Positions 1 through 6,858 of a stretch of 36,051 nt of DNA are shown here, piece after piece; the stretch's first letter is position 1, and every line of letters starts with the position of its first letter. The notes under the pieces are model-generated. The model was not told the origin of the DNA, did not search any database, and worked only from the letters and a program-made list of their open reading frames with translations. Made by a program: the position numbers and the translations under genes. Location of the stretch: positions 1-36,051 of the forward strand of contig CAZFBD010000047.1 of assembly GCA_964517125.1 (NCBI GenBank), read 5' to 3'. The DNA is from SHLQ01 sp964517125 (lineage in GTDB: Bacteria > Actinomycetota > Acidimicrobiia > Acidimicrobiales > SHLQ01).

Positions 1-48
1 TTGAGGTGGCGTTGTGGGAATTGGCTGGAGCGTGACAGGATCCCGGCC

Positions 49-1200
49 ATGCCTGTGCACTTCACTCCGAACGAAATGGCCGATCGCCGGGCGCGCGCCG
101 CAGCCCGAATCGCCGACGCCGAACTCGACGCGCTGCTCATCTTCAAACAGGAATCCATGTACTGGCTGACCGGCTACGACACCTTCGGCTTCTCGCTGTT
201 CCAGTGTCTTGTGCTGACCGCCGATGGGCAGGTCGCACTTCTCACCCGTGCCCCCGACTACGGGACCGCCCGCTACACCTCCGACATCGACGACGTCCGC
301 ATCTGGGTCGACGTCGAAGGCATGAACCCGGCCATGGACCTCGTCGCCATGCTCGACGACATGGGGCTGAAGGGGAAACGACTCGGGATCGAACTCGACT
401 CCTACGGTCTGACCGCCGCCAACTGGCGGCTACTCGAAGCGCAGCTCGACGGGCACTTCCCCTGGAGCGACGCCTCGACCCTCGTCCAGGAGCTGCGGCG
501 AACGAAGAGTGCCGCCGAGTTGACCTACGTGCGTCGTGCCGCCGAACTCGCCGACGAGGCCTGGGATGCCGCGGTCGGCCTCGCTGGCGCCGGGGTGGAC
601 GAGGCCGACATTCTCGCCGCGATGCAGGGAGCCGTCCTTGGCGGTGGTGGCGACTACGCCGGCAACGAGATGATCATCGGCTCCGGGCCCGCCGCACTCA
701 TGGTCCGCTACACGTCCGGTCGTCGCACAATGGACCCCAACGACCAGCTGACCCTGGAGTGGTGCGGCGTGCAACGCCGGTACCACGCGGCCATGATGCG
801 AACGATCCTCGTGGGCGAACCAGACCCCCGACAGGTGCACATGCACGAGGCCACCCGTCAGGCCCTCGTCGCGTGCGAGGAGGCAATCCGTCCCGGAGCG
901 ACCATGGACGAGGTGTTTCGGGCCCACGCCGACACGCTGGACGAACACGGCTACCGGGACCACCGATTGAATGCGTGCGGGTACGGCATGGGTGCCGTGT
1001 ACGCGCCCATCTGGGTGGATTGGCCGATGCTCTACGGCGGCAACCCGCTGACGCTCGGGGCGGATCAGGTGATCTTCCTGCACATGATCCTGCTGAACCA
1101 CGAAGACCAGCTCGCCATGACGCTCGGCCATTCCGTGGTGGTCACCGAGACCGGATGCGAACGACTCAGCCGTTCGAGCCTGGACCTGGTGGTTGCATGA
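49..1200 (+). CDS. M24-fold hydrolase, creatinase/ectoine-hydrolase (DoeA/EutD) type
   Basis: A 383-residue protein with the two-part M24 architecture: a creatinase-type N-terminal domain (about 10-140, containing LTGYD at 40-44) and a C-terminal pita-bread domain. The usual M24 metal ligands (Asp, Asp, His, Glu, Glu) are not visible at their expected places: EWCGVQRRYH stands where the D...D pair belongs, and CGYGMG replaces the GHGIG region. This agrees with the metal-free branch (creatinase, ectoine hydrolase) rather than a true Xaa-Pro aminopeptidase. The frame is open to the window edge (TTG at 1), but ATG at 49 begins the family-like N terminus and has AGGA upstream. The stop overlaps the next start (ATGA), so it is cotranscribed with the racemase-family gene, a pairing also seen between eutD and eutA in ectoine-use clusters. 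The substrate is not proven. Confidence 0.85.
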   Translation: MPVHFTPNEMADRRARAAARIADAELDALLIFKQESMYWLTGYDTFGFSLFQCLVLTADGQVALLTRAPDYGTARYTSDIDDVRIWVDVEGMNPAMDLVAMLDDMGLKGKRLGIELDSYGLTAANWRLLEAQLDGHFPWSDASTLVQELRRTKSAAELTYVRRAAELADEAWDAAVGLAGAGVDEADILAAMQGAVLGGGGDYAGNEMIIGSGPAALMVRYTSGRRTMDPNDQLTLEWCGVQRRYHAAMMRTILVGEPDPRQVHMHEATRQALVACEEAIRPGATMDEVFRAHADTLDEHGYRDHRLNACGYGMGAVYAPIWVDWPMLYGGNPLTLGADQVIFLHMILLNHEDQLAMTLGHSVVVTETGCERLSRSSLDLVVA

Positions 1201-1952
1201 GTGCCAACCCGATGCGTCCCGGAATCGAGTTCGACGCCGGACGCCATCATCGGGCGAAGATCGGCCTCGTGCAGCTCGCAACCGAGCAGACAATCGAGTC
1301 GGAGATGCTTCGTCATGCTCCCGCCGGAGTCGGGATGCACTTCACTCGGTCACCCAACCCCGACGAGATCACGTCGGCGAACCTGGCCGCAATGATCGAC
1401 GATCTCTCCGATGCCGCTGCCGTTCTTGCCCCGAACGCCGGCCTCGACGTGATCTGCTACGCCTGTACATCGGGCAGTGTGGTCATGGGCGAGGACAACG
1501 TGTGCCGCGAGCTGAACGTTGGTGCGCCCGACGCCATCGCCACGACCCTGGTGTCTGGTGTCTTCGCCGGGCTCGAAGCCCTCGACGCCCGCCGTGTCGT
1601 GGTTGCGACCCCCTACCTGGACGAGGTCAACAGGATCGAGGCCGACTACATGACGGAGCGCGGCTGGGATGTGCTCGACATCCAGGGGCTGAACATCACG
1701 AACGACTCCGACATGGTCAGGGTCTCGCCGCAGTACATCCGCGACTTCGCCGTGTCGGTCGATCGGCCCGATGCCGAGGCGATCTTCGTTAGCTGCGGGG
1801 CGCTGCGAACCATGGAGGTCATCGACGAGATCGAGGACCTCACGGGCAAGCCGTGCATTGCCAGCAACCAGGCCATGCTGTGGCACTGCCTCCGGCTGGC
1901 GGGCGTTGAGGACCGACTTCCGAACCTGGGCCAGCTGTTCCGCAACCACTGA
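1197..1952 (+). CDS. Maleate isomerase / Asp-Glu racemase superfamily protein (EutA-like)
   Basis: A 251-residue cytoplasmic enzyme of the maleate isomerase/arylmalonate decarboxylase/EutA family. Two catalytic-type cysteines sit in the expected motifs: C90 in CYACTSGS and C200 in VSCGALRTMEVIDEIE, followed by the family signature ASNQAMLWHCLRLAG (222-236). The two-cysteine arrangement is that of racemases and cis-trans isomerases of this fold. The start ATG overlaps the stop of the upstream M24 gene by 4 nt, so translation is probably coupled. Context suggests joint action on one small substrate, possibly in ectoine or another cyclic-amide catabolic route. No transporter, deacetylase or aminotransferase lies inside the window to settle this; such genes may lie upstream of position 1. 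Confidence 0.85.
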   Translation: MSANPMRPGIEFDAGRHHRAKIGLVQLATEQTIESEMLRHAPAGVGMHFTRSPNPDEITSANLAAMIDDLSDAAAVLAPNAGLDVICYACTSGSVVMGEDNVCRELNVGAPDAIATTLVSGVFAGLEALDARRVVVATPYLDEVNRIEADYMTERGWDVLDIQGLNITNDSDMVRVSPQYIRDFAVSVDRPDAEAIFVSCGALRTMEVIDEIEDLTGKPCIASNQAMLWHCLRLAGVEDRLPNLGQLFRNH

Positions 1953-1980
1953 CGCGGGCAGAAGCCCGGCGGGCGTGGAC

Positions 1981-2502
1981 CTACTCGGCCAGGCCGCCGT
2001 CGATGGACTCGCGGATGAGATCGGCATGTCCGCAGTGCCGTGCGTACTCCTCGATCATGTGGATGATGATCCACCGGAGACTCCAGTGTTCGCCTTCGCG
2101 GTTCGCGTTGGTCGACAACTGATCGAGTGACTCGGCCGCGGCGATCCGCCGATCGGCGTCGGCGACCGCGTCATGAAAAACGCTCAGCAGTTCGTCGACC
2201 GGCCAGGTCTGCGAGAGCGTCATTTCGGCATCGGGGTCTGCGTCGAAGTCGAGCTCGTGGAATGGCGGACGGAAGTCCTCGCCGTCGAAGCGAACCGAGA
2301 ACCAGATCTCCTCCACCCAGGCCATGTGTCCGATGAGCCTGGTCATGGTGAGACCCGACGCGGTCAACGCAATCTGGTGCTGCTCGTGGTCAAGACCAGC
2401 GGCCCTGTCCAGAAGCGACTCGCGGTAGAAGGCGAGGAAGGCGAGCAGCGTTGAGCGCTCGTCGCCCTGCAGCGGAAGTTTCGTCCAATCGGGAGCGGTC
2501 AT
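1981..2502 (-). CDS. DinB/DUF664 family protein, probable mycothiol-dependent enzyme
   Basis: A 173-residue four-helix-bundle protein of the DUF664 branch of the DinB superfamily. Metal-ligand histidines are visible at H59 (RLIGHMAWVE) and in the C-terminal motif HMIEEYARHCGHADLIRE (H148, H156, H159). Members of this group are thiol S-transferases, hydrolases or isomerases that use mycothiol or bacillithiol; the reaction of this one cannot be read from sequence. The start overlaps the stop of the upstream LLM oxidoreductase by 4 nt (ATGA on the minus strand), so the two form a translationally coupled operon. The family is typical of Actinobacteria. Confidence 0.88.
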   Translation of the reverse strand: MTAPDWTKLPLQGDERSTLLAFLAFYRESLLDRAAGLDHEQHQIALTASGLTMTRLIGHMAWVEEIWFSVRFDGEDFRPPFHELDFDADPDAEMTLSQTWPVDELLSVFHDAVADADRRIAAAESLDQLSTNANREGEHWSLRWIIIHMIEEYARHCGHADLIRESIDGGLAE

Positions 2503-3353
2503 CGGATTCCCGCTGTGAACTCGAGCATCGCTGCGGCCGGGTCGTCCGCACGGAAGAAGAGGAACGACGGGATGACCATGCGATGTACTCCCAGGCTCTC
2601 CAGTTCTTCGACCGATCCCCGGGGGTCCTTCGTCAGTCCGTTGCTGCCAGCGGTGATCTCGATCGCCTCCGGATCACGCCCCGCGTCTGCTGCAGTCTGA
2701 CGGACGATGTCGATCAACTCACCAAGGTCACCAGTGCCGGGGAAGAAGCCATCGCCGATTCTGCCGGCACGTTCGGCGGCCTTGCGGCTGTGTCCGCCGA
2801 TGTGGATGGGTACTGGGCCTGCATGCGGTTTGGGGTTGCTGCTCACGTTGTCGAGATGCACGAAGTCGCCATCGAACGTCACGCCGTCGTCGGTCCACAA
2901 CGCGCGCAGTACGTCGATGTACTCGTCGGTGCGAGCGCCCCGCCGTTCCCACGGAACGTCGAGTGCAGCGAACTCCTCTTGCAACCAGCCGACCCCGATG
3001 CCCAGAATCACCCGGCCTTCGGTGAGCGCGTCGACGGTCGCAACTTCCTTGGCGAGGACGGCCGGCTGGCGCTGCGGAAGGATGAGGATGCCGGTGGCGA
3101 GCTTGAGCGTGGTCGTGGTGGCTCCCACGAACGAGAGCCACGCCATGGGGTCGGGGATGGGGCTGTCGCCGCTACCCGGCATCTTGCCCGTGGGCGAGTA
3201 CGGGTAAGTCGACTCGTACCCCTCTGGATACAGGACGTGTTCGACCGTCCATAACGACTCGATTCCGGCGGCCTCGCAGGCGGGACCCACCATGCGAGCG
3301 CCAGCAGCGGTGGCGAATGGGCCGGTGTTTGCAAAGCCAAGGGCAAGTTCCAT
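2499..3353 (-). CDS. LLM-class oxidoreductase, probably F420-dependent
   Basis: A 284-residue TIM-barrel protein of the luciferase-like monooxygenase superfamily. It starts MELALGFANTGPF and carries WTVEHV, a glycine-rich GIGVGWLQEEF segment, the spacer ERRGARTDEYIDVLRALW and PVPIHIGGHSRKAAERAGRIGDG, all typical of the actinobacterial F420-linked subgroup. It probably oxidises or reduces an organic substrate with F420 in the cytoplasm; the substrate is unknown. The frame extends further upstream, but ATG at 3353 gives the conserved N terminus and lies 6 nt after a TACGCT hexamer, suggesting a leaderless mRNA. It is the first gene of a two-gene operon with the downstream DinB protein and is divergent from a GNAT gene. 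Confidence 0.9.
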   Translation of the reverse strand: MELALGFANTGPFATAAGARMVGPACEAAGIESLWTVEHVLYPEGYESTYPYSPTGKMPGSGDSPIPDPMAWLSFVGATTTTLKLATGILILPQRQPAVLAKEVATVDALTEGRVILGIGVGWLQEEFAALDVPWERRGARTDEYIDVLRALWTDDGVTFDGDFVHLDNVSSNPKPHAGPVPIHIGGHSRKAAERAGRIGDGFFPGTGDLGELIDIVRQTAADAGRDPEAIEITAGSNGLTKDPRGSVEELESLGVHRMVIPSFLFFRADDPAAAMLEFTAGIR

Positions 3354-3359
3354 CGCCGG

Positions 3360-3365
3360 AGCGTA
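3360..3365 (-). promoter_or_regulatory. Putative -10 element (TACGCT) of the LLM-DinB operon
   Basis: On the minus strand TACGCT matches the TANNNT -10 pattern and ends 6 nt before the ATG at 3353. No Shine-Dalgarno sequence precedes that ATG, so transcription probably starts at or next to the start codon. No convincing -35 element is seen. Confidence 0.4.
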
Positions 3366-3387
3366 GTTCGGTGTGCGACGATCAGGG

Positions 3388-3918
3388 ATGGAAATCACCA
3401 ACGCTCTCGGAGCGGCAATCCCCACGTTCGATTCGAAACGCCTCCGCTACCGGGCCTTTCAGGAAGAGGACTTCGAACCGCTGGCGGCCTTCTACGCCGA
3501 CGGGATGTCCCGCTTCTACGGGGGTCCATGTGACCGGGTGACGGCGTGGCGCAAGTTCGCGGCCTATCCCGGCCACTGGTGCATTCGGGGCTACGGGCCG
3601 TGGGCTGTGGAGCGGAAGGACACCGGTGAATTCGTCGGTCTGGTCGGCCCGTGGTTTCCCGAGGGCTGGGTCGAACCCGAGATCACGTGGGCGCTGATGC
3701 CCGGGCACCACGGGCACGGGTTTGCCACCGAGGCCGCCGGTTCAACACTCGACGCGGCCTACCGGTTCCTCGGGTGGACGACCGCCGTCAGTGTCGTCGT
3801 GCAGGACAACCTGGCGTCACGAGCCGTCGCCGAACGAATGGGTGCGACGGTCGAACGACAGATCGACTTTCGCGGCACTGTGGCCGATGTCTTCCGTCAT
3901 CGGCCGCCGCTGGAGTAG
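3388..3918 (+). CDS. GNAT N-acetyltransferase, RimJ/RimL type
   Basis: A 176-residue acetyltransferase of the RimJ/RimL-like GNAT branch. The N terminus LRYRAFQEEDFEPLAAFYAD is the typical beta1-alpha1 region. The acetyl-CoA loop is degenerate but recognisable (LMPGHHGHGFATEAAGS, about 101-117), followed by the NLASRAVAERMGA motif of the C-terminal half. The acceptor is unknown. The gene is divergent from the LLM oxidoreductase 34 bp away. The start is uncertain: a GTG at 3373 has GGAG 11 nt upstream, whereas the ATG at 3388 lacks a clear ribosome-binding site. Confidence 0.85.
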   Translation: MEITNALGAAIPTFDSKRLRYRAFQEEDFEPLAAFYADGMSRFYGGPCDRVTAWRKFAAYPGHWCIRGYGPWAVERKDTGEFVGLVGPWFPEGWVEPEITWALMPGHHGHGFATEAAGSTLDAAYRFLGWTTAVSVVVQDNLASRAVAERMGATVERQIDFRGTVADVFRHRPPLE

Positions 3919-4110
3919 GCGATGCGCTCCAGTTCGAGGGCGAGGCCGAGCGAGCCCGTGTCCGCAAACCACGCCACCACCAAGGGAGCGTTCGCCGGCG
4001 GCTCCCATCCACTCCACCCCCGATGTGCCGAGCACGACCGCCACCGCACCCGCAGCAGCCTCACGTTCGATTCCGGCAATCAGCGTTCGGTCGAGTGCAT
4101 CACAGTCCAC
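3897..4110 (-). pseudogene. Small reverse-strand gene interrupted by a probable frameshift
   Basis: Two overlapping minus-strand frames read like the halves of one protein. From the GTG at 4110 the first frame gives a plausible amphipathic start (LDRTLIAGIEREAAAGAVAV), then turns into Gly/Arg-rich nonsense after about position 4005. The frame one base over then continues with PPANAPLVVAWFADTGSLG, ends AYSSGGR, and stops at 3897-3899. G/C-rich third positions move from one frame to the other at about 3998-4010. A single-base indel, either real or a sequencing error, would restore a protein of about 70 residues. I recognise no family. The 3' end overlaps the end of the GNAT gene. The gene diverges from the DinB gene at 4149. 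Confidence 0.4.
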
Positions 4111-4136
4111 GTCCTCTTCCTAGCGGCTGATCGGCC

Positions 4137-4142
4137 TACGAT
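4137..4142 (+). promoter_or_regulatory. Putative -10 element (TACGAT) of the second DinB gene
   Basis: TACGAT fits TANNNT and ends 6 nt before ATG 4149. No ribosome-binding site lies in between, so a leaderless transcript is likely. Confidence 0.4.
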
Positions 4143-4148
4143 GCGGCG

Positions 4149-4613
4149 ATGGCCATCACCATGACCGACCTGCTCGTGTTCTCGGACCGCACGATCGATG
4201 GTTTCGTCCGAGCGATCAACCGCCTCGACGACACGCAGATCACTGCCCGCCCGGCGGCGCTGCCCCGCACCAACACCCCGTTTGCGCTCGTGACCCACAG
4301 CTTCGGGGCCATGGATTGGTGGGCTGGCCACATCATTCTTGGTGAACCGAGCGACCGCGATCGCGACGGCGAGTTCACGGCCACCGGAACGTGTGCCGAG
4401 GCAGTCGAGGCGTGCACCGCCGCACGCGCCCGACTGCACGCCTGGGCGCCTCGCATCGAAGCAACGCCAACCCTCGCCAACCCGCCAACCACCCAGATGC
4501 CACTCGACGGCGACTGGACCGTTGGCACCGCGCTGATCCACATCTATGAGGAACTCGCCCAGCACCTCGGTCATCTCGAGATGACGGTCGACCTGCTGAC
4601 CGCCGAGCGTTGA
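4149..4613 (+). CDS. DinB-superfamily protein, probable mycothiol-dependent
   Basis: A 154-residue DinB-fold protein. The metal-binding pattern is present: H50 (FALVTHSFGAMDWW) and H131, H139 and H142 in HIYEELAQHLGHLEMTVDLL. This arrangement matches the DUF664/maleylpyruvate-isomerase-N group of mycothiol-linked enzymes, but the substrate is unknown. It is monocistronic, convergent with the ECF41 sigma factor gene (7-bp gap), and appears to be translated from a leaderless mRNA. It is distinct in sequence from the DinB protein at 1981-2502, so the two are paralogues rather than a recent duplication. Confidence 0.85.
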   Translation: MAITMTDLLVFSDRTIDGFVRAINRLDDTQITARPAALPRTNTPFALVTHSFGAMDWWAGHIILGEPSDRDRDGEFTATGTCAEAVEACTAARARLHAWAPRIEATPTLANPPTTQMPLDGDWTVGTALIHIYEELAQHLGHLEMTVDLLTAER

Positions 4614-4620
4614 CCCTCGA

Positions 4621-5517
4621 TCAGCCCGAGGCCAGCCACGCCCGGTGGAAGGCGGCGAGCTTGTCGGGGTTCCGAACGGCGTAGGAGGCGGCGACCCGAC
4701 CGTCGGTCACGTTCGACACCAGCAGCAGGAACGGCTCGCCATCGAGCGTGGTGTACATGGCCAGTTGGCCGTTGGCTCGAACATGGTGGAACTCCATGCC
4801 GGGTTTCGTCGACCTTGCGATGCCAATGAAGAACCGGGCGACGCGAGTGGGGCCCACGATGGGTGCCCGTGCTGCGCGGTGGTTGGCGCCACCGTCGGAC
4901 AGGTGCACGACGTCTTCAGCCAGATGTGATTCCAACCGGTCGAGGTCGCCGGTGAACGCTGCTTCCATCACCACTGCTGTGAGCCGTTCGAGCTCGGCCT
5001 CGTCGGTGGCGAAGCGGGGTCTCCCGGCTGCGACGTGATCGGCGGCGCGCTTCGACAGTTGCCGAGTTGCAGCCGGCGATCGTTCCACGACCTCAGCGAC
5101 TTCGGCGAGGGGCGTGTCAAAGACCTTGTGCAGGATGAAGACGGCTCGTTCAAGCGGTGACAGCCGTTCGAGCACGGCAAGGAATCCGAGCGACACCGAT
5201 TCCTGCAGGAGGAGGGAGTCTGCCGGATCGTCGACCGCCGGGAGCGCGTCGAACCACGGTTCCGACAGGAATGGTCCGACGTAGCGTTCGCGGCGGTGCT
5301 GGGCTGAGCGGAGTCGGTCCAAGGCCAGACGGGTGACGACCGTGGTGAGCCAGCCGGCCGGGTTGTCGATTGGGGTGTCGTGGTCTGCGCCCGACCAGCG
5401 AAGCCATGCTTCCTGTACGACATCTTCGGCGTTGTCGGGTGTTCCGACCAGCCGGTATGCCACACCAATGAGTCGGGGTCGTTCCTGTTCAAAGATGTCT
5501 GCGTCGGCCATGACCAT
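4621..5517 (-). CDS. ECF41-family RNA polymerase sigma factor with C-terminal SnoaL-like domain
   Basis: A 298-residue sigma factor. Region sigma2 (about 8-75) and sigma4 (about 105-165, with LSPLERAVFILHKVFDTPL) are followed by a SnoaL/NTF2-like extension (about 175-295). The three ECF41 hallmarks are visible: a WLPEPL-type linker (YVGPFLSEPW, 79-88), a DGGGK-type motif (DGGAN, 208-212) and NPDKL (283-287). In this family the C-terminal domain takes the place of a separate anti-sigma factor, inhibiting or activating the sigma core. The start abuts the stop of the upstream FAD oxidoreductase with no gap, so both share one mRNA. Genes for a carboxymuconolactone decarboxylase, oxidoreductase or epimerase are the known ECF41 neighbours, and this pair fits. 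A near-consensus ECF41 promoter precedes the oxidoreductase, implying positive autoregulation. Confidence 0.93.
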   Translation of the reverse strand: MVMADADIFEQERPRLIGVAYRLVGTPDNAEDVVQEAWLRWSGADHDTPIDNPAGWLTTVVTRLALDRLRSAQHRRERYVGPFLSEPWFDALPAVDDPADSLLLQESVSLGFLAVLERLSPLERAVFILHKVFDTPLAEVAEVVERSPAATRQLSKRAADHVAAGRPRFATDEAELERLTAVVMEAAFTGDLDRLESHLAEDVVHLSDGGANHRAARAPIVGPTRVARFFIGIARSTKPGMEFHHVRANGQLAMYTTLDGEPFLLLVSNVTDGRVAASYAVRNPDKLAAFHRAWLASG

Positions 5518-6723
5518 CTACCGAACGACCTGTCGGCTGGCGAGGTGTGAGAGGGCAGCGCGCGCCGCGTCTCGTCCGCTCGCCAGACTGGCGTCAGCCA
5601 GATGTCCGGTGGCGCCCACCCAGTCACCGGCGATCATCACGTTGGCCATACCTGTGTCGGTCGTCGAGGGTCGTCCGGCGTATCCGCCTGCGTCAGCAGT
5701 CGCGATCGCCCCAACGGTGGTCATGCGATGCAGCCTACGACGGACCGCGATGTCGTTCTTGGCCACGCCGGCGAACGCTGCGAACGCATCGAGGCCATCG
5801 GTGTCTGGTTCACCTTCGGATGTCAGGTACTCGACCACGGCGGCATGCCACATTCCGTCGGGAGCAAGGTCGGCGACAGCCGAGTGGTTGGAGAAGTAGA
5901 ACGGCACGTCACCTCCGAGAACGAAATTGTGCCGGGGTGCGGTGGTCAACCCCAGGTCGATGCAGCTCGCCTGGGCGGATGGGCCAACCTCCCATGACGT
6001 TCCGACAAGTGCACTTGCTTGTTCGGGATTGCTCACGGCAACGATCACCGCTGCTGCGTCTGGCAGCTCGTCAACAGTCACGCCGCATCGAGTACTCACG
6101 CCTTCGGTTGCGGCCAGTTGGTCCACCAGAGACTGCCACCCATGGTCCAGGTAGAGCACGCCCTTGTCGAGAGCAAGCTGCAGCTGCGAGATGGCCACCT
6201 GAGCACTCAACCTGTCCGGGTCATTGGTGTACGTGGACAGCCGAACCAGTGCGTGCAGCAGCTCCCGACTCCGGGGTTGACGGGCCGATGCGTCGACCCA
6301 TACTCCCGCTGATCGTCCGGCCCACGCCGCGGCATCCAGCCGAGGGAGCGTTCCGAGCAGCTTCCCAATTTCGGCCTTGGCTCGTGCGCCGAGCGCCTTG
6401 GTCCGCAACAGAGAACCGGGGCCAGCGGGTGCGATCTCGTCCTTTCCAGAAAAGACGATGCGACCAGAGACCGATGGGGATCCGCCGCGGATCTGCACTC
6501 CGAGTTCCTGGAGAACGGCTTCGCCCGCACCACCCCGGTAGAGGGCATGTGGCCCCTGGTTGAAGTGGAAGCCGTCTCGAACGCTCGTTGAGCCGCGGCC
6601 CCCGAGATGGCTGCTGCGCTCGAGAACCTCGACCGTGTGTCCGGCTCGGGCGATGTAGGCGGCAGCAGTGAGTCCGGCAACTCCGCCGCCAACGATGATC
6701 ACGTCATGGTTGTTGTCTGTCAT
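5518..6723 (-). CDS. FAD-dependent oxidoreductase, phytoene-desaturase/amine-oxidase-like (ECF41 partner)
   Basis: A 401-residue flavoprotein. The N-terminal Rossmann dinucleotide site is complete (VIIVGGGVAGLTAAAYIARA, then EVLERSSHLGGRGST), and the C-terminal FAD contact VMIAGDWVGATGHLADASLASG is typical of the phytoene dehydrogenase/amine oxidase group. The substrate cannot be inferred. ATG 6723 is preferred over upstream starts because the N terminus then begins just before the FAD-binding strand. It also lies 8 nt from the -10 of an ECF41-type promoter, giving a leaderless or almost leaderless mRNA. Its stop codon directly touches the start of the ECF41 sigma gene. Family knowledge identifies such oxidoreductases as the main targets of ECF41 sigma factors. 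Confidence 0.9.
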   Translation of the reverse strand: MTDNNHDVIIVGGGVAGLTAAAYIARAGHTVEVLERSSHLGGRGSTSVRDGFHFNQGPHALYRGGAGEAVLQELGVQIRGGSPSVSGRIVFSGKDEIAPAGPGSLLRTKALGARAKAEIGKLLGTLPRLDAAAWAGRSAGVWVDASARQPRSRELLHALVRLSTYTNDPDRLSAQVAISQLQLALDKGVLYLDHGWQSLVDQLAATEGVSTRCGVTVDELPDAAAVIVAVSNPEQASALVGTSWEVGPSAQASCIDLGLTTAPRHNFVLGGDVPFYFSNHSAVADLAPDGMWHAAVVEYLTSEGEPDTDGLDAFAAFAGVAKNDIAVRRRLHRMTTVGAIATADAGGYAGRPSTTDTGMANVMIAGDWVGATGHLADASLASGRDAARAALSHLASRQVVR

Positions 6724-6731
6724 ACCCGTCT

Positions 6732-6758
6732 GACGGGAGGCCATCGAGAAAAGTGACA
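6732..6758 (-). promoter_or_regulatory. ECF41-type promoter of the oxidoreductase-sigma operon
   Basis: On the minus strand the -35 element TGTCACT (6758-6752) is followed by exactly 16 nt and then the -10 element CGTC (6735-6732). The published ECF41 consensus is TGTCACA-N16-CGTC, so only the last base of the -35 differs. The -10 ends 8 nt before the ATG of the oxidoreductase, predicting transcription that begins at or beside the start codon. Confidence 0.85.
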
Positions 6759-6783
6759 TCGCAACCAAATCCGCCCGCAAAAC

Positions 6784-6820
6784 AAGGTGACGGATGAGAC
6801 GCGACCCCTCGTGTCACCTT
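6784..6820 (-). terminator. Terminator-like stem-loop after the DoxX-like gene
   Basis: Immediately after the stop codon at 6820-6822, the minus strand forms an 8-bp stem (AAGGTGAC with GTCACCTT, 21-nt loop) followed by GTTTTG. The loop is long for an intrinsic terminator and the T-tract is short, so function is only likely. It would separate DoxX transcription from the ECF41-controlled operon. Confidence 0.45.
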
Positions 6821-6858
6821 CAGGGTGATGAGTGAGACGCGACCCCTGGTGTCACCTT
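6784..6858. repeat. Two tandem 37-bp palindromic repeat units
   Basis: Unit A (6784-6820) and unit B (6822-6858) match at 32 of 37 positions by eye and share the core GAGACGCGACCCCT followed by GTGTCACCTT. Unit A is bounded by an 8-bp inverted repeat (AAGGTGAC/GTCACCTT), and unit B by a weaker version. Unit B encodes exactly the last 12 residues of the DoxX-like protein (KVTPGVASHSSP); unit A lies just past its stop codon. This looks like a REP/MITE-type element that has landed at, or evolved as, a gene end. Confidence 0.7.

Noticed and set aside
204..1196. Long upstream extension of the racemase frame
   Set aside because: It is an Arg-rich out-of-frame reading of the M24 gene; the real start is ATG 1197, coupled to the M24 stop.
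1955..1968. Hairpin CGGGC-AGAA-GCCCG between convergent genes
   Set aside because: Five-base stem without a T-tract; too weak to call a terminator in GC-rich DNA.
6812..6838. TGTCACC in the tandem repeats as further ECF41 -35 elements
   Set aside because: No CGTC lies 16 nt downstream on the same strand, so the resemblance is incidental.
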